NCBI GenBank assembly: GCA_963708725.1
Contig: CAVPTL010000002.1
Location: forward strand, 62,001 to 126,000
Reading direction: 5' to 3'
DNA: 64,000 nucleotides
Source of the DNA: CAVPTL01 sp963708725
Lineage (GTDB): Bacteria; Actinomycetota; Thermoleophilia; Gaiellales; JAICJC01
Under the pieces are notes generated by a model that worked only from the letters and a program-made list of their open reading frames with translations, had not been told where the DNA came from and did not search any database. The translations under genes were made by a program, and so were the position numbers. This document shows positions 1 to 8,757 of the stretch, in pieces. The stretch's first letter is position 1; each line of letters starts with the position of its first letter.

Positions 1-552
1 GCGATCATGCTCTACGCAAAGGTGATCGCATATGCCACGCTCGGAGAGATCGCCTCCGCCGACCACCACCGGGAGCTTTTCGATGCGGCGGTGTTGCGCG
101 TCCCCGAGACGCGGTCGGTGTTCAACAACTCGGGCCTGGACGTGCTTGCGATCGCCTCCGAGATGCTGAGCGGCGAGCTCGAGTACCGGCGCGGGAACTT
201 CGACCAGGCGTTCGCCCATCTGCGACGCGCGGTTGCACTCGACGACGCCTTGCCCTACGACGAGCCGTGGGGATGGATGCAGCCGGTGCGACACGCGCTT
301 GGTGCGCTGCTGCTGGAGCAGGGCCACATAGCCGAGGCAACCGCCGCCTATCGCGCCGACCTGGGGCTGGACGAGACGGTCAGCCGGCCGAGCCGTCACC
401 CCAACACGGTCTGGAGCTTGCACGGCCTGCACGAGTGCCTGGTTCGAGGCGGAGATCTCGACCAAGCCGCCGAGATCAAGCCGCAGCTCGACCAAGCGCT
501 CGAGCTGGCCACCGTGAACGTCACCAGCTCGTGCTTTTGCCGCGCCGGCTGA
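1..552 (+). CDS. Tetratricopeptide-repeat protein, C-terminal part (5' end outside window)
   Basis: The frame is open from the first base, so this is the C-terminal ~183 residues of a longer protein. Helical TPR-like repeats are visible: an alanine-rich segment with ELEYRRGNFDQAF followed by LRRAV, then ALLLEQGHIAEATAAY, then a last unit with ECLVRGGDLDQAAEI. Such C-termini occur in soluble TPR proteins of actinobacteria whose N-terminal part I cannot see. It ends with TGA at 550-552, immediately next to the stop codon of the convergent gene. The function of the missing part is unknown. Confidence 0.7.
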   Translation, partial: AIMLYAKVIAYATLGEIASADHHRELFDAAVLRVPETRSVFNNSGLDVLAIASEMLSGELEYRRGNFDQAFAHLRRAVALDDALPYDEPWGWMQPVRHALGALLLEQGHIAEATAAYRADLGLDETVSRPSRHPNTVWSLHGLHECLVRGGDLDQAAEIKPQLDQALELATVNVTSSCFCRAG

Positions 553-1185
553 CTACCGCGGCCCTTGCACGTCCAGGTGCCAGTGGCGGCCGGCGCTGGC
601 CGTCCAGTCCTGATCGCCGGCCGGGGCGATCATGAACCGTGTGATCGTGCGCTGCCCCCCGATCTGGTCGCTGTAGAGCAGCTCGATGGTGATCATGTCG
701 CGGCCATCGACAGCGTCACGGACGTCTGCGTAGGCGGGGTCGGACGGGTCGCGCAGCGCTCCCTGCCACAGACCGATCCCGCCTCCCGGGATGTACATGT
801 CGCGCGTCTGCGCGCGAAACTCGTCGGCCGCGACGTGATCGGTGGCGGAGGTCTGAAGCCCCGCACGCACAGTCCATGACTGGAGCACGCCGATGCCGGA
901 GCCGATGTTCGTGAGGCTCATCGCGAAATAGATCACGTCGCCGTCGCGCTCGGCGGCGGCGCGGCCGCCGGCCACGCGTACCCAATGGGTATCGACGAAC
1001 ATGATCTTCTGCTCGGGGTCGTCCAGTCGCGACTGGACGAACACCGGACGGCGTTGTTCGAGCAGCCCGATCTCGGCAACTCGCGCTGCGCGGTTGGCCG
1101 ACCGCACCGATCCGAAGGTGGCGACCGCCAGCACCAGTGTGCCCCCGGCGGTCGCGAGCGACGAGATGGTTACCCAGTCGGCCAT
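553..1185 (-). CDS. Membrane-anchored hypothetical protein
   Basis: This 210-residue protein has one N-terminal hydrophobic helix (about residues 7-28) followed by a charged segment and a soluble domain. The pattern fits a single-pass anchor with a beta-rich domain (MSLTNIGSGIGVLQSW and later IELLYSDQIGGQRTITRF), common in uncharacterised bacterial proteins that start with a short membrane segment. I recognise no catalytic motif. The ATG at 1185 lacks a strong ribosome binding site. Its stop directly abuts that of the upstream-strand TPR gene with no intergenic base. Confidence 0.6.
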   Translation of the reverse strand: MADWVTISSLATAGGTLVLAVATFGSVRSANRAARVAEIGLLEQRRPVFVQSRLDDPEQKIMFVDTHWVRVAGGRAAAERDGDVIYFAMSLTNIGSGIGVLQSWTVRAGLQTSATDHVAADEFRAQTRDMYIPGGGIGLWQGALRDPSDPAYADVRDAVDGRDMITIELLYSDQIGGQRTITRFMIAPAGDQDWTASAGRHWHLDVQGPR

Positions 1186-1228
1186 GGCTCACATGAAACC
1201 ACAGCGCCCGGTGGCCCGGGATGCAAAC

Positions 1229-3031
1229 CTAGTCGAGTGTCAGTGCGACTGTCTGGGTCGTGCCGAGCGGCTGGTTGTTCGAGAGATCGGTGGCCGACCA
1301 GGTCACGTGTTCGCTGGCAGCCCCGTTGACGAACTTGGCGGTGCCGGCCTTGGCCACCGTCGACCACTTTGTGGAGGTCGTGTTGCCTGGACACGCCACG
1401 GTGGTGGTGAAGCTGGCGGAAGCGCCGGTCGAGGCCTGCGTGACCGTGCCTGAGATCGAGATCGGGCTGGCCCCGCTACAGGTGTACGTGCCCTTCACGG
1501 TGGCGTTGCCGCTCGTGCCGGCGGTACCGGTGCCCGAGGCCTTGAAGGTGACGACGGCGGTACCACCTCCACCGCCGCCCCCGCCGCTCGGCTGGATCGT
1601 GACCGAGTCGGTCACCCAGTTACTCGCGTTGGCGTAGCTGTCATAGGCCTGGAACCGGACGAGCGTCGTGCCCACGGTGTTGACCACGGCGGTGTTCTTG
1701 TTGTTGTGGCTGGCGCTCCATGTCGTGCCGCCGTTGGTCGAGGTCTGATAGCGATATCCGACGAGGCCCGGGCCCGAATCGGTCGAGCCCGAAGCGGTGA
1801 CCGTGACGCTGCCGGCAGTCGTGGGCTGGCCGTTCGCGGTATCGGTGAGGGTGGGATCGGTGATCGTCGAGAACTCGGCGAAGCCCTGCTGGGCGACGCC
1901 GCCTGCCTTTGTGAAGTCCCCGCCGATCGTGATCACGCCGCTGCCGCCCGCGATCGAAAACACGCCGAGGGTGCCGTTGGCCGATGCGTGCCAAGGGTCG
2001 ATCGCTCCGGCGGCTTCGGTCAAGGCCATCAGGTGTGCGCGCGGGGTGTTGACCCGACAGTGGTTTGTGCCGGGCACGGCTCCGCAGTAGTTGGCGAAGT
2101 GGCCGCCGACGTACAGCAGGCCGTCCAGCGCTCCGAGCGCCTGGACGTTGCCGTCGACGCCCGCCTGCCAACGCTGCTGACCGGTGGCGGTCGCGTAGGC
2201 GTTGACGGTTCCACCGGCGCCGGTCGCGCCGGTGTAGACGCCGGTCGAGTCCACGAACATGGTGGACAGCGCCGAGGTTGGGTGCGATGCCCAGGGAAGG
2301 GCGGCGCCGGTGCTGGGATCGAGGGCAGCGAGATAGTGCTGGACGCTGGTTCCGATGTGGGTGAACGTGCCGCCCACGAGCACCCGTGAACCGTCTGGCG
2401 AGACTCCGACCGCGTTTACCTGCGCGTCGGCCGCCGGGGCCCAGCTGGTGAGATTGCCTGCGGTCAGGTCAAATCCAGCGAGGTGGGCTCGAGCCGTGCC
2501 GCCCTGGGCAGTGGTGAAGGCGCCGCCCGCGTAGAGCACGCCGTTTCCCAGCGCGATACTCATGACCTCGGCATTGGTCGACCCCTTCCAGGCGGAGACG
2601 ACAGCCCCGGAGGTCGCGTCGACGGCGGCCAGGTGACTGCTGTTCTTCCCACCCACGGTGGTGAACAGGCCACCCAGATAGACGGTGGAACCGCTGACCG
2701 CAATCGTCTGGACGGTGTTGTTGGCGTTGGGGTTCCAGGGCAGGAGGGCACCGGTCGCGACGTTGACGGCCGCGACCCGGTTGCGTGTCACCTCGCCGGT
2801 TCCGGCGGCATCGCCGTACGGCCGCATGGAGGTGAACTGGCCGGCGAGGTAGGCGGTGTTACCGACGATCACAATCTGCTCGACGCGGCCGTTGGCCTGC
2901 CACGAGCCGACCGGGATCGAGACCACCGCCGCCTGTGCAGAAGAGACCAGGCCAACCGCCACCAGCATCGTAAAAATGACCGCGCACAGTCGCACGCGAT
3001 GAGCACGCTTCGCCACCACTACCCCCAGCAT
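1229..3031 (-). CDS. Secreted beta-propeller protein with Gly linker and C-terminal Ig-like domain
   Basis: From the ATG at 3031 the protein has ~600 residues. A signal peptide (basic KRAHR, hydrophobic core, cleavage near SSAQA-A) precedes about ten repeats of the type VNAVGVSPDGSRVLVGGTF and LYVGGHFAN, typical of delta-60/WD-like secreted propellers. After the propeller come an Ig-like or choice-of-anchor region, a tract of nine glycines (coded around 1564-1590) and a final beta domain with two cysteines. The frame extends upstream only through a TTG at 3091. A GTG at 3016, just after GGGGG, is an equally possible start. It probably acts at the cell surface; the ligand is unknown. Confidence 0.75.
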   Translation of the reverse strand: MLGVVVAKRAHRVRLCAVIFTMLVAVGLVSSAQAAVVSIPVGSWQANGRVEQIVIVGNTAYLAGQFTSMRPYGDAAGTGEVTRNRVAAVNVATGALLPWNPNANNTVQTIAVSGSTVYLGGLFTTVGGKNSSHLAAVDATSGAVVSAWKGSTNAEVMSIALGNGVLYAGGAFTTAQGGTARAHLAGFDLTAGNLTSWAPAADAQVNAVGVSPDGSRVLVGGTFTHIGTSVQHYLAALDPSTGAALPWASHPTSALSTMFVDSTGVYTGATGAGGTVNAYATATGQQRWQAGVDGNVQALGALDGLLYVGGHFANYCGAVPGTNHCRVNTPRAHLMALTEAAGAIDPWHASANGTLGVFSIAGGSGVITIGGDFTKAGGVAQQGFAEFSTITDPTLTDTANGQPTTAGSVTVTASGSTDSGPGLVGYRYQTSTNGGTTWSASHNNKNTAVVNTVGTTLVRFQAYDSYANASNWVTDSVTIQPSGGGGGGGGTAVVTFKASGTGTAGTSGNATVKGTYTCSGASPISISGTVTQASTGASASFTTTVACPGNTTSTKWSTVAKAGTAKFVNGAASEHVTWSATDLSNNQPLGTTQTVALTLD

Positions 3032-3133
3032 GAGAACAACGGAGCCAACCCCTAACACCCGAAAAGTAGCTTGTCTTTCGGATGTCGCCAAGCAACTCTC
3101 AGCGGATTCTCAGGTTCGCAGTCGCCGTCGGCA

Positions 3134-3172
3134 GCGGGTGAATAACGGTGCCAGGCACCGTTATTCACCCGC
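3134..3172. repeat. Dispersed palindrome, copy 1 (39 bp, perfect)
   Basis: A 19-base arm (GCGGGTGAATAACGGTGCC) is followed by a single A and its exact reverse complement. The copy lies between two minus-strand genes, 10 bases beyond the stop codon of the lactonase-like gene. It has the size and GC-clamped structure of a REP-like element and could fold into a hairpin in RNA from either strand. There is no T-tract, so it is not a classical intrinsic terminator. Confidence 0.9.
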
Positions 3173-3182
3173 CACTTGCTGG

Positions 3183-4337
3183 TTAGCTGACGACGATGCC
3201 GAACGGCGTGGCGCCGGTCGGAAGGTCGGTCGGAGACGCGCTGATCTCCTTCAGCTGTCCTCCGTTGACCGCGAACCCGCTGACCTGGTGGGTACCGGCG
3301 TCAACGACCCACAGCGTCTTGCCGTTGGGTGCGAGCCGGGCGTCGAACGGGCTGAGCCCGGTGGGCTGCTTGAACGGCGTGCTGCCGAGCAGCTTGAGCG
3401 AGCCGTTCGCCCAGATCCGGTAGCTCGAGATGCTCGGAGTCGCGGTGTTGACGGCGAACAGGTAGCGACCGTCGTGGCTGATCTCAACCCAGCACGGCGC
3501 GGTCTGATTGTTGGCGAACGGCGATGAGCCGATCGAGGTCAGCGCGCCGTTGCTGGCGGCGCGGAAGGCCGACACGGTGCCGGCGTTGGCACCGCCGTGG
3601 GCATTCGAGACAAACAGCTGCCAGGGCTTGGTCGGCCGAAACTCGCTGCCGAATGGACCTGGGCCCTGGGCGGTGTAGGGGCTCCCCGGCGCCACCTTCA
3701 GGCGGCCGTTTGAGCCCACGGCGAAGCTGTCGATCAACGACGTCGTGACGCGCGTGCCGGCGAGCTTGGTGCCGGTCGAGTTGAACAGCACGTCACCGGG
3801 GTCCGAACCGTCGGGCAGCGCGTACGTCGAGCCGCTGAGGTGAGTCAGGTGCCCCGACGAATCGAGCCGAAAGCCGGTGTAGTTGCTGCCTCCGTCGCCG
3901 GCGTTGGCGACGTACACGAGGTTGCCGTGCACGGTCACGCTGACAGGCTGGACGCCGTGTGAGGAGACCGTGCCTGCGCCGACTCGGCTCAGCGATCCGT
4001 CCGAGTGAATCCGAAGCGTCGAGATCTGACTGCTGCCGGGGTCGACTGCCAGCAGGAACTTGCCGTCGGGTGTTCGCTGCAGAGCTCCCTGGGATCCGAT
4101 GCCGGCGCCGGTTCCCGCGCCGCCGGTCTTGAACGGGGAGCCCGGCTCCGGGGTCAGCGACCCGTTTGCGTGCCGGTCGAAACCGGCGATGGTATTGGTG
4201 CCCGCGGTGTTGTCGTTCACATAGACGTGCCCGACCACCGCACTTTGCGATGCGGCTGCCGCACCCGATCCAATCACCGAGCCGGCCACCGCGACGGCCA
4301 AAAGGCCGGCCGAGGCGACGCGTTTTTGTCCGCGCAT
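3183..4337 (-). CDS. Secreted lactonase-family seven-bladed beta-propeller
   Basis: This 384-residue protein starts with a signal peptide (MRGQKR, hydrophobic core, cleavage near GAAAAS). It then repeats blades of the form VYVNDNTAGTNTIAGF..NGSLTP, LFAVNTATPSISSYRIWANGSL and LWVVDAGTHQVSGFAVNGGQL. This is the 3-carboxymuconate cyclase/6-phosphogluconolactonase (YVTN-like) propeller family. Secreted members are generally not proven lactonases, so I infer only the fold. A strong AGGAGGAG lies 7 bases before the ATG. It is separated from the next propeller gene by a palindromic repeat. Confidence 0.8.
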   Translation of the reverse strand: MRGQKRVASAGLLAVAVAGSVIGSGAAAASQSAVVGHVYVNDNTAGTNTIAGFDRHANGSLTPEPGSPFKTGGAGTGAGIGSQGALQRTPDGKFLLAVDPGSSQISTLRIHSDGSLSRVGAGTVSSHGVQPVSVTVHGNLVYVANAGDGGSNYTGFRLDSSGHLTHLSGSTYALPDGSDPGDVLFNSTGTKLAGTRVTTSLIDSFAVGSNGRLKVAPGSPYTAQGPGPFGSEFRPTKPWQLFVSNAHGGANAGTVSAFRAASNGALTSIGSSPFANNQTAPCWVEISHDGRYLFAVNTATPSISSYRIWANGSLKLLGSTPFKQPTGLSPFDARLAPNGKTLWVVDAGTHQVSGFAVNGGQLKEISASPTDLPTGATPFGIVVS

Positions 4338-4520
4338 GTGCTTCTCCTCCTACGGTTGATACCACCCGCCGAGCCGAGTGCTCCACGGGGTTTGTGACGC
4401 TAGCCAGGGGAGGGTTACCGGCCTCTGTCGAAGGCCTTACGAGTTACGAAACTCGCACGCGAGGATTACAGAGTTGTAACGAAGCGATGGTTTCCGGGAC
4501 CGCCTCGCTAGGGTGGAGAA

Positions 4521-5210
4521 ATGACTTCGAGCGCAGCGGGAAACGTGTTGGTGGTGGACGACGAGCCGGTCGTTCGCGACGTGCTCAGCCGCTACCTGAC
4601 CCGCGAGGGGTACGCGGTGATGGAGGCCGCCGACGGGGAGCAGGCACTTGCCAGCATCCGCAGTGACCCGCCGCATGTGGTTGTGCTCGACCTGATGCTG
4701 CCGCGCCTGAGCGGACTCGACGTGCTCAAGCTGGTGCGGCTCGAATCCGACCTGCCGGTGATCATCCTGTCGGCGCGTGTATCGGAGGCCGAGCGAATCA
4801 ACGGGCTTCAGCTGGGCGCCGACGACTACATCGTGAAGCCCTACTCCCCGCGGGAGGTGGTGGAGCGGGTACGAGCCGTTCTCCGTCGAGCCGCGACCAG
4901 CAGCGGCGCCCAGCGGGTGGTGTGCGAAGACCTCGTGGTGGACGGCGCCCGGCGGGAGGTGCTGCGGGCTGACGAGACGGTGCACACGACCCGCAAGGAG
5001 TTCGATCTGCTGTACCTGCTGGCGACCAATCCCGGGCGCACCTACACCCGCACCGAGTTGCTCGAAGAGGTGTGGGGCTACGCCTGGGTCGGTCCCACAG
5101 ACACGGTCACCGTTCACGTCCGCCGGCTCAGGGCCAAGATCGAGGCGACTCCCTCCGAACCTCGGCACCTCGTGACGGTGTACGGCGTCGGCTATCGGTT
5201 CGAGCCGTGA
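4521..5210 (+). CDS. OmpR/PhoB-family response regulator
   Basis: The 229-residue protein has a receiver domain with the acidic pair VVDDE (residues 11-15), phospho-acceptor D57 in VVLDLMLP and the conserved Lys in DDYIVKP (K106). A winged-helix DNA-binding domain follows (RKEFDLLYLLATNPGR, then VTVHVRRLRAKIE and YGVGYRFEP). A GGGTGGAG ribosome binding site precedes the ATG. It overlaps the sensor kinase gene by GTGA, so the two are translationally coupled. The regulon is unknown; the Thr-rich membrane protein gene downstream is a candidate target. Confidence 0.93.
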   Translation: MTSSAAGNVLVVDDEPVVRDVLSRYLTREGYAVMEAADGEQALASIRSDPPHVVVLDLMLPRLSGLDVLKLVRLESDLPVIILSARVSEAERINGLQLGADDYIVKPYSPREVVERVRAVLRRAATSSGAQRVVCEDLVVDGARREVLRADETVHTTRKEFDLLYLLATNPGRTYTRTELLEEVWGYAWVGPTDTVTVHVRRLRAKIEATPSEPRHLVTVYGVGYRFEP

Positions 5211-6328
5211 ACGAGTCGGTTCGCATCCTCGCGTTGCTCGGGCCGATCACCGTCGCCACTGCGGTGACCGCCTACCTCGCCCGCCGTCTGGTCGAACGCG
5301 CCGGTATCGCCGCCACCATGATCGCTATCGCGGTGGTGGCATCGCTGATCACCGTCATCGACCTCGTCGTCTTGAACCACTTCATGCTGATCAATCCCGA
5401 CAACCGCACCGAGGTCGGATTGGTCACCGCATACTCACTGTCGGCGGGGGTCGCGGCGGCGCTGATCGTCGGACACTCGACAACGCGTGCGCTCACCCGG
5501 CTTGCCACCGTCGCCGGACAACTGGGCGAGGACGGCCTGGACGCCCGGGTTGGCGAACTGCACGCCAGCCCCGAGCTGCGTCAGGTTGGTACCGCCCTCG
5601 ATCTCGCGGCCGACCGGATCGCCGAGCTGATCCAGACCGAGCGTCGTACCGAGTCGGCGAGGCGCGATCTCATGACCTCGATCTCGCACGATCTGCGCAC
5701 GCCGCTTGCGAATCTGCGCGCGATGGTCGAGGCGATCGATGACGGGGTGGTCGACGATCCCACGATCGTTCGCCAGTACTCCGACCAGATGCTGCGCTCG
5801 ATCCGCACCCTGGTCGCGATGGTGGAGGACATGTTCGACCTGTCCCAGGTCGACGGCGCGGCGTTTCGCACCGACACCCGTTCGATCGCGGTCGCCGATG
5901 CGGTGCGCCACGCGGTCGAACTCTCCGACCACGACGCCCGGGCCAAGCGGATCCGAGTGTGCACCGAGCTGGCTGCTGCGGACGGCGCGCGCTGCTCCGC
6001 GAAGCTCGCGCGGGTGCTCGATTCGCTCGTGGACAACGCCGTTCGCTACACGCCCGAAGGCGGCTCGGTGACCGTAACCGCAACCGCCGTGGGCGATGCA
6101 CTCGAGCTCACCGTCCAGGATTCCGGCGGCGGGTTGACGGGCGAGCAAAAGCGTCGCGCGTTCGAGCCGTTCTGGCGCGGTGATAGTGCTCGCACGACCC
6201 GCGGCTCGGGGCTGGGACTGACCCTGGCCCAGCGGATCACCCAGGCACTGGGCGGAGAGATCCAGGCGCTCAACGCGCCCACCGGCGGCTCGCTGTTTCG
6301 GGTGGTCGTCCCCACCCACAGTGAATAA
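5207..6328 (+). CDS. Sensor histidine kinase of the OmpR-type pair
   Basis: This starts at the GTG overlapping the regulator stop (GTGA) and gives 373 residues. Three hydrophobic segments lie at about 6-24, 33-57 and 72-89, with no large extracellular domain, so it may sense within or near the membrane. A HAMP-like linker leads to the HisKA box ISHDLRTPL (H161), an N box (LDSLVDNAVRYTP), and G boxes DSGGGL and GSGLGLTLA. It is a canonical autokinase for the neighbouring regulator. The last codons and the TAA stop (6326-6328) lie inside a palindromic repeat, so the final residues are contributed by that element. Confidence 0.92.
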   Translation: MNESVRILALLGPITVATAVTAYLARRLVERAGIAATMIAIAVVASLITVIDLVVLNHFMLINPDNRTEVGLVTAYSLSAGVAAALIVGHSTTRALTRLATVAGQLGEDGLDARVGELHASPELRQVGTALDLAADRIAELIQTERRTESARRDLMTSISHDLRTPLANLRAMVEAIDDGVVDDPTIVRQYSDQMLRSIRTLVAMVEDMFDLSQVDGAAFRTDTRSIAVADAVRHAVELSDHDARAKRIRVCTELAAADGARCSAKLARVLDSLVDNAVRYTPEGGSVTVTATAVGDALELTVQDSGGGLTGEQKRRAFEPFWRGDSARTTRGSGLGLTLAQRITQALGGEIQALNAPTGGSLFRVVVPTHSE

Positions 6329-6351
6329 CGGTGCCAGGCACTGTTATTCAC
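6321..6351. repeat. Dispersed palindrome, copy 2 (31 bp, one mismatch)
   Basis: The left arm GTGAATAACGGTGCC and right arm GGCACTGTTATTCAC flank a single A, with one mismatch between the arms. The left arm carries the last codons and the TAA stop of the histidine kinase gene. Confidence 0.9.
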
Positions 6352-6454
6352 CCAAGTAGCGGGTTTCTCACCGTTTTCTCACCCCCGCTCCCTCCCGGTG
6401 GTGCTAGCTTGCGGCGCGCTGGGGGTAAACGACGCGATTGGCGAAGGGGTGGAG

Positions 6455-6943
6455 ATGAGGCGACCGCAGCTTGGCTTGAATTCTGCCTACGTGCTCCCGT
6501 GCGTGCTGGCGGTGTTGGTCATCAGCGCGCTGGGATTCACGGCCGGCCAGCTCGTCGGCTCTGACCCAAACTCCACCGCGTCGGCCACAAGCGTCAGCAC
6601 CTACACCTACGAATCGACGGTCAAGGGCAAGGTCATCCACCTCAAGGGCAAGGTGACCAAGATCAAAATCCCGGCGCGAACCAAGGTCGTGCACGGCAGG
6701 ACGATCACGATCCCGGCGAGTACCAGCGTCGTCACGAGCCCGGGCCAGATCATCCACACCACCCGTACGGTGCGCACACCGGGCGGCGTCACGACGGTCT
6801 TTCGCACCACGACCAACACCACCACGGCGGTTTCCACTGCCTTTGTGACAACGACGGCGATCTCGACGGTGACGACCGTTCAGACCGCGGCCGGCCCGAC
6901 GACAACCGTCGTCACGACGGTGACCTCGCCGCCGACGACCTAG
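6455..6943 (+). CDS. Thr-rich membrane-anchored or exported protein
   Basis: From the ATG at 6455, preceded by GGGGTGGAG, the protein has 162 residues. A single hydrophobic segment (about 13-35) is followed by an extracytoplasmic region made almost entirely of Thr, Ser, Val and Ala, with Lys/Val alternation (KGKVIHLKGKVTKIKI) and then long Thr-Val stretches. Such tails are typical of cell-wall-spanning linkers. No enzyme motif is present. It follows the two-component system and may be its target, which is only inferred from position. It ends convergently with the next gene, sharing CTAG. Confidence 0.7.
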   Translation: MRRPQLGLNSAYVLPCVLAVLVISALGFTAGQLVGSDPNSTASATSVSTYTYESTVKGKVIHLKGKVTKIKIPARTKVVHGRTITIPASTSVVTSPGQIIHTTRTVRTPGGVTTVFRTTTNTTTAVSTAFVTTTAISTVTTVQTAAGPTTTVVTTVTSPPTT

Positions 6944-7200
6944 GCGGTGATGTCCGCGGCGACCAGCATCCGCCGCAGATCGCCCACCATCTGTGTGTCA
7001 ACGTCCTTGCCCCGCGGACGGTGAAGCATGGTGGTCTCGTCGCCGATCGTCACCTTGACCTTGCCGTTGTGCTCCTCGGTCACTTCGCCGACGGTCTCCA
7101 AGAGCGACAGGACCTGGCGCCACTCGACGTTTCCGCTGGTCGGATGCCCGAGGATCTTCTCGAGCGTGTCGCGGTGGTGGTTGTTCAGGTTGGTTGCCAT
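6940..7200 (-). CDS. Small HicA-like/RNA-binding-fold protein
   Basis: This 86-residue basic protein has the pattern LEKILGHPTSGNVEWRQVLSLLE, then KVKVTIGDETTMLHRPRGKDVDTQMVGDLRRML. It belongs to a conserved actinobacterial family of short proteins with a HicA-like double-stranded RNA-binding-type fold. No HicB-like antitoxin gene is adjacent, so a toxin role is doubtful. Its TAG stop overlaps the stop of the convergent Thr-rich gene in the tetranucleotide CTAG. Confidence 0.7.
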   Translation of the reverse strand: MATNLNNHHRDTLEKILGHPTSGNVEWRQVLSLLETVGEVTEEHNGKVKVTIGDETTMLHRPRGKDVDTQMVGDLRRMLVAADITA

Positions 7201-7211
7201 CAGCGCGCAGT

Positions 7212-8150
7212 CTAATCACTTGCGATCGGGCGGCGGTAGCCGAACATCTCCGCCATCAGGTCGGTGATGCGGTCGAATCCAGCCCCCGCGGCATCGACCT
7301 CCCCGGCGATCCGAAGGAAGCCGTGCACCAGACCATCGCACCGGCAGCTCGCGACGGGGACCCCCGCGGCCCGCAAACGGTGCGCATATTCCTCTCCTTC
7401 GTCACGCAGAATGTCGCACTCGGCGGTCACGACGACCGCGGGTGCGAGGCCGTGCAGGTCGGCTGTGCGAAGCGGCGCAGCGTCGAGGCTGTCGCCGTCC
7501 GCCCGGCCGAGATAGGTGCTCCAGTAAAACCCCATTGCTGCCGCGGTGAGCCCGTAGCCGCGGTCGAACGTGCGGTAGCTCTCACGGTTCGCCGGCGGGT
7601 CGAGCACGGGATAGATCAATGCTTGGCCCGCGAGTTCGAGGCCGGCGTCGCGAGCCCGCCGGGCCACGGCCGCCGCGAGCGCCCCGCCGGCGCTGTCGCC
7701 CCCCACAACCACGCCGTCTCCGGCGCCGAACCGATCCGCCTCATCCACGACTGTGCGCGCGGCGAGCCATGCGTCGTCCAACGCTGCCGGAAAGCGGTGC
7801 TCGGGTGCAAGCCTGTAGTCGACCGAGACCACCGTCGCTGCGAGGCGTGCGGCGAACGCCCGCCAGATCACGTCCCAGGTTGAAACGCTTCCGCTGACCC
7901 ACCCACCCCCGTGAAAGGCGACGAATGCCGGGCCGGCGGGGTCTCTGGGCGTGTACACCCGCACCGGCACCTCGTTGTCGTCGCCGACGATCATCTCGTC
8001 GCGGGAACTCACCTCGCCCACGACCGTCGGGCCGTGAGCGGCGAGCCGCTGCTGTCGGTCGCGGGCCGCGAGCACGACGTCATCCGGCGGGGGATCCTCC
8101 GTCCCGAAAAACTGCGGCAGCGCGTCGCGCACCTGTGGATCAAGACTCAT
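7212..8150 (-). CDS. Alpha/beta hydrolase, hormone-sensitive-lipase-like esterase
   Basis: From the ATG at 8150 the protein has 312 residues. It carries the HSL oxyanion motif HGGGW, the nucleophile elbow GDSAGG, a late acidic residue in AECDILRDEGE and the catalytic His in LVHGF, all in the expected order. This predicts a cytoplasmic carboxylesterase acting on short acyl esters. The frame extends 20 codons upstream, but the sequence before MSLDPQVRDALPQFF does not look like family N-termini. It is divergent from the VOC gene. Confidence 0.9.
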   Translation of the reverse strand: MSLDPQVRDALPQFFGTEDPPPDDVVLAARDRQQRLAAHGPTVVGEVSSRDEMIVGDDNEVPVRVYTPRDPAGPAFVAFHGGGWVSGSVSTWDVIWRAFAARLAATVVSVDYRLAPEHRFPAALDDAWLAARTVVDEADRFGAGDGVVVGGDSAGGALAAAVARRARDAGLELAGQALIYPVLDPPANRESYRTFDRGYGLTAAAMGFYWSTYLGRADGDSLDAAPLRTADLHGLAPAVVVTAECDILRDEGEEYAHRLRAAGVPVASCRCDGLVHGFLRIAGEVDAAGAGFDRITDLMAEMFGYRRPIASD

Positions 8151-8245
8151 CGCTGTCGCGAACCATAAGCGCACGGCACCGATGAGTTTCCCGGCGCTCC
8201 ACGGTCTCACCTACATCCGTATGTCAACCACCCAGGAGGAACCGC

Positions 8246-8632
8246 ATGTCCAGTGACCTGCACATCACCGAGATTGGCCGCGTGGCAATTCCCGCTCCCG
8301 ATCAGGACAGTGCTCTGACGTTCTATGTGGACACGCTCGGGTTCGAGCTTCGATCCGACGAGACGTTCGCCGACGGGCAGATGCGCTGGATCGAAGTCGC
8401 GCTGGCCGGGTCGAAGACCGCGATCGCGCTTGCGCCGCCGATGGAGGGTGGCCCCACCGCCGTCGAGACCGGGATTATCATCTCGAGCCGCGACATCGAG
8501 GCCGACCACGCGGCGCTGGCCGCCGCCGGTGTTGACGTCGACGATGAGATCGCGCGCTGGGGCGATCCCGTCCCTCCCATGTTCCGGCTTCGCGATCCTG
8601 GCGGCAATACGCTCACGATCGTGCAGTCGTGA
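8246..8632 (+). CDS. VOC-superfamily (glyoxalase/dioxygenase-fold) protein
   Basis: This 128-residue protein has one VOC unit: ITEIGRVAIPAPDQDSALTFY, then TLGFELRSDE, and the C-terminal FRLRDPGGNTLTIVQ motif with the usual Asp-Pro-Gly-Gly-Asn. An AGGAGGAACC site lies 6-7 bases upstream of the ATG. Members bind divalent metal and act on small metabolites or antibiotics, or serve as binding proteins. The typical His/Glu metal ligands are only partly evident, so the substrate cannot be assigned. Confidence 0.85.
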   Translation: MSSDLHITEIGRVAIPAPDQDSALTFYVDTLGFELRSDETFADGQMRWIEVALAGSKTAIALAPPMEGGPTAVETGIIISSRDIEADHAALAAAGVDVDDEIARWGDPVPPMFRLRDPGGNTLTIVQS

Positions 8633-8757
8633 CGCCTGCCTCTTAGCCATCTGCTCACCCGGGTGAACCTCGGATTCGGCTAGCGTGGCTGGGGTCGACC
8701 GTGGCACACTCGGTCGATCGCAAGTTGCGTACGAACCAAACCGAGTGGGGTGAGTTG

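Noticed and set aside
1564..1590. A GC-rich tract that could be a simple repeat
   Set aside because: It codes for a run of glycines in frame within the propeller protein and is a normal linker.
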